Origin: JAKFWF01 sp963741505
GTDB lineage: Bacteria > Pseudomonadota > Alphaproteobacteria > Rhizobiales > Hyphomicrobiaceae
Reading direction: 5' to 3'
NCBI GenBank assembly: GCA_963741505.1
Contig: CAVUIJ010000017.1
Span: 286,365-350,364, forward strand
Length of the DNA stretch: 64,000 nucleotides
The position numbers and the translations under genes are program-made. The notes below the pieces were generated by a model. That model worked only from the letters and a program-made list of their open reading frames with translations, did no database searches and had not been told where the DNA came from. Positions 62,585 to 64,000 of this stretch are shown here, piece after piece (position 1 is the first letter of the stretch; each line of letters starts with the position of its first letter).

Positions 62585-63996
62585 CAGGCTGTTGAAAAAG
62601 TCATCGCTGACAGGGTAGCGCAAATCAGATTCGGTGTCGCCGTCAGGGATGGAGGCGGCGATGCGCGGATCGGATGCGGTGACTGGGTCGCTTTGTTCTC
62701 GTATGTCGATCTGGAGGATCGGGTGCCAGCGAAGCATCCGTTGCGCGTGATCCGCGAGGTCGTCAACAAGGTGCTGATCTCGCTCGATGCCGATTTCGCG
62801 GCGATGTACTCCGACATCGGCCGTAAATCAATTCCGCCCGAGCGGCTGCTGCGCGGCTCGCTGATCCAGGCGTTCTACACGGTCCGGTCCGAGCGTCAGC
62901 TGATGGAGCGGCTCGACTACAACCTGCTGTTTCGCTGGTTCGTCGGGCTCGGCATCGACGATCCGGTGTGGGACCACTCGACCTACTCGAAGAACCGCGA
63001 CCGCCTTCTCGCGGCCGACGTCGCAAAGAAGTTCCTGGCCGCGATCCTGGCGCACGGTCAAGTCGCGCCGCTGCTGTCCGGACGATCATTTCACCGTCGA
63101 CGGAACCATGGTTCAGGCGTGGGCATCGATGAAGAGTTTTCTGCCGAAGGACGGCACAGGATCGAACGCGCCGCCGCCTGATGCGGGCAGTCCGCCGCCA
63201 GCGGATGAGCCGAGCCCCCGCCGCCGTCAAAGACCGAGCCAGACGCCGCATCTCCCGCCACACCATCCCCGACGCAAAGCCGCACCGATGACCACCGACA
63301 CCGCCGACCAGCCGAAGAAGAGCCGCAACGCCGAGGTCGATTTTCACGGCCAGAAGCGCAGCAATGAGACGCATGCGTCCGTCACCGATCCGCAAGCGCG
63401 GCTGTACAAGAAGGGCAAGGCAAGGAGGCGAAACTCAGCTTCATCGGGCACGCGATGACCGAGAACCGGCACGGGCTCGTCGTCGAAACCGAGATGACGC
63501 AGGCGACCGGCACCGCCGAGCGGGAGGCTGCCAAGCTCATGATCGAGGCGCACGCTCCGGGCTCGGAGCGTCGCATCACGGTCGGCGCCGACAAGGGCTA
63601 CGACACGGCCGACTTCGTCGCCGATCTCAGGGAGATGAATGTGACGCCGCACGTCGCGCAGAACAACAAGGGTCGGAGCCTCCGCGATCGACGCGCGAAC
63701 GACGCGCCACGCCGGTTACGCCATCAGCCAGAAGAAGCGCAAGCTGGTCGAGGAGCCATTCGGCTGGGGCAAGACGATCGGCGGCCTTGCCCGCCCGATG
63801 CGTCGCGGTACGTCACGCCTGGGCTTCGTGTTCACGTTCACGATGGCCGCCTACGATCTCATCCGACTGCCCCGGATCTTCGCACAGGCCGCCGCCTGAC
63901 GCCGGAACACAAAGGACAAGTCCCGCCGGCACGACACCCTCGAAAAACCACTCCGAAGGAATACGATCCCTCCCGAACGCCAATTTCAACAGCCTG
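62585..63996 (+). mobile_element. IS5/IS1182-type insertion sequence
   Basis: Perfect 13-bp terminal inverted repeats CAGGCTGTTGAAA at 62585-62597 and its complement at 63984-63996. CTAG lies on each side (62581-62584 and 63997-64000), consistent with a 4-bp target duplication or a CTAG target. Total length 1412 bp with one transposase gene. The left CTAG is also the last tandem-repeat unit, so insertion into the repeat array is plain. The right flank lies at the window edge. Confidence 0.9.
62661..63899 (+). CDS. IS5-family DDE transposase (frame-broken)
   Basis: About 410 residues after repair. The N-terminal DUF772 region contains HPLRVIREVVNKVLISLDAD, ERLLRGSLIQAFYTVRSERQ and HSTYSKNRDRLL. 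The DDE domain contains DDHFTVDGTMVQAWASMKSF, HASVTDPQARLYKKGKGKEA, GADKGYDTADFVADL and RTTRHAGYAISQKKRK. The first Asp is in FTVDGT and the second in ADKGYD. Breaks lie near 62691 (uncertain sign), 63081 (+1), 63418 (one base missing) and 63683 (+1). Whether the element is active depends on whether these are sequence errors. Confidence 0.85.
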
Positions 63997-64000
63997 CTAG

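Noticed and set aside
62519..62640. Minus-strand repeat protein with DARHL units over the 15-bp array
   Set aside because: The unit length is a multiple of three, so any frame stays open. There is no start site or family support and the array overlaps the kinase stop.

Overview
The window is a high-GC stretch of an alphaproteobacterial chromosome. The evidence is a complete Rhodobacter-type gene transfer agent (GTA) structural cluster, a boxABC/boxR benzoyl-CoA epoxidase locus, a phasin, a PutP-type hybrid kinase of the CrbS/CbrA kind, and many dispersed GC-rich palindromic repeats. It looks like a soil or rhizosphere Rhizobiales or Rhodospirillales relative; I cannot place the genus.

Layout. 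1-5.4 kb: aerobic benzoate catabolism (boxA cut by the window edge, boxB, boxC) divergent from the regulator boxR, with a TGCA-N6-TGCA operator between them. 5.5-10 kb: tRNA-Ala(GGC), a FYDLN-acid protein, trmD, an L,D-transpeptidase, a flavin reductase and proline iminopeptidase. 10-17 kb: a sodium:solute symporter plus DUF4212 partner beside a LuxR-type response regulator and a symporter-fused hybrid kinase, probably one carboxylate-sensing and uptake unit. 17-21 kb: CoA-transferase alpha subunit, a sulfatase-modifying-factor-like protein, a glyoxalase-like protein and argJ. 21-38 kb: GTA genes g1-g15 in canonical order, behind one promoter and a terminator-like leader hairpin. The portal gene carries an extra C-terminal toxin-like domain followed by a candidate immunity gene and a decayed second copy of part of the portal. 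38-49 kb: a DUF4403 protein, acyl-CoA carboxylase beta subunit, an aromatic-type cluster (hydrolase, hydroxycinnamoyl-CoA hydratase/lyase-like, LysR, Rieske protein, amidohydrolase, nitroreductase) and a toxin-antitoxin pair with a nonsense codon in the toxin. 49-62.5 kb: nadD, proA, ileS, a glutathione transferase, suhB, yebC, purN, a cytochrome P450, miaB, a phasin and a small histidine kinase. 62.58-64 kb: an intact-ended IS5-type insertion sequence.

Reading-frame quality is uneven. boxB, boxC, trmD, proA, nadD, the LysR gene, the amidohydrolase and others are clean, while ileS, argJ, miaB, suhB, the hybrid kinase and nearly every GTA gene are broken by single-base frame changes, mostly +1. 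Because essential genes are hit as badly as the GTA, I treat most of these as sequence or assembly errors. CDS limits below are those of the reconstructed gene and the breaks are named in the text.

The most unusual content is the GTA portal-toxin fusion with its neighbouring portal fragment, and several families of palindromic elements, some sitting in frame inside protein-coding genes.
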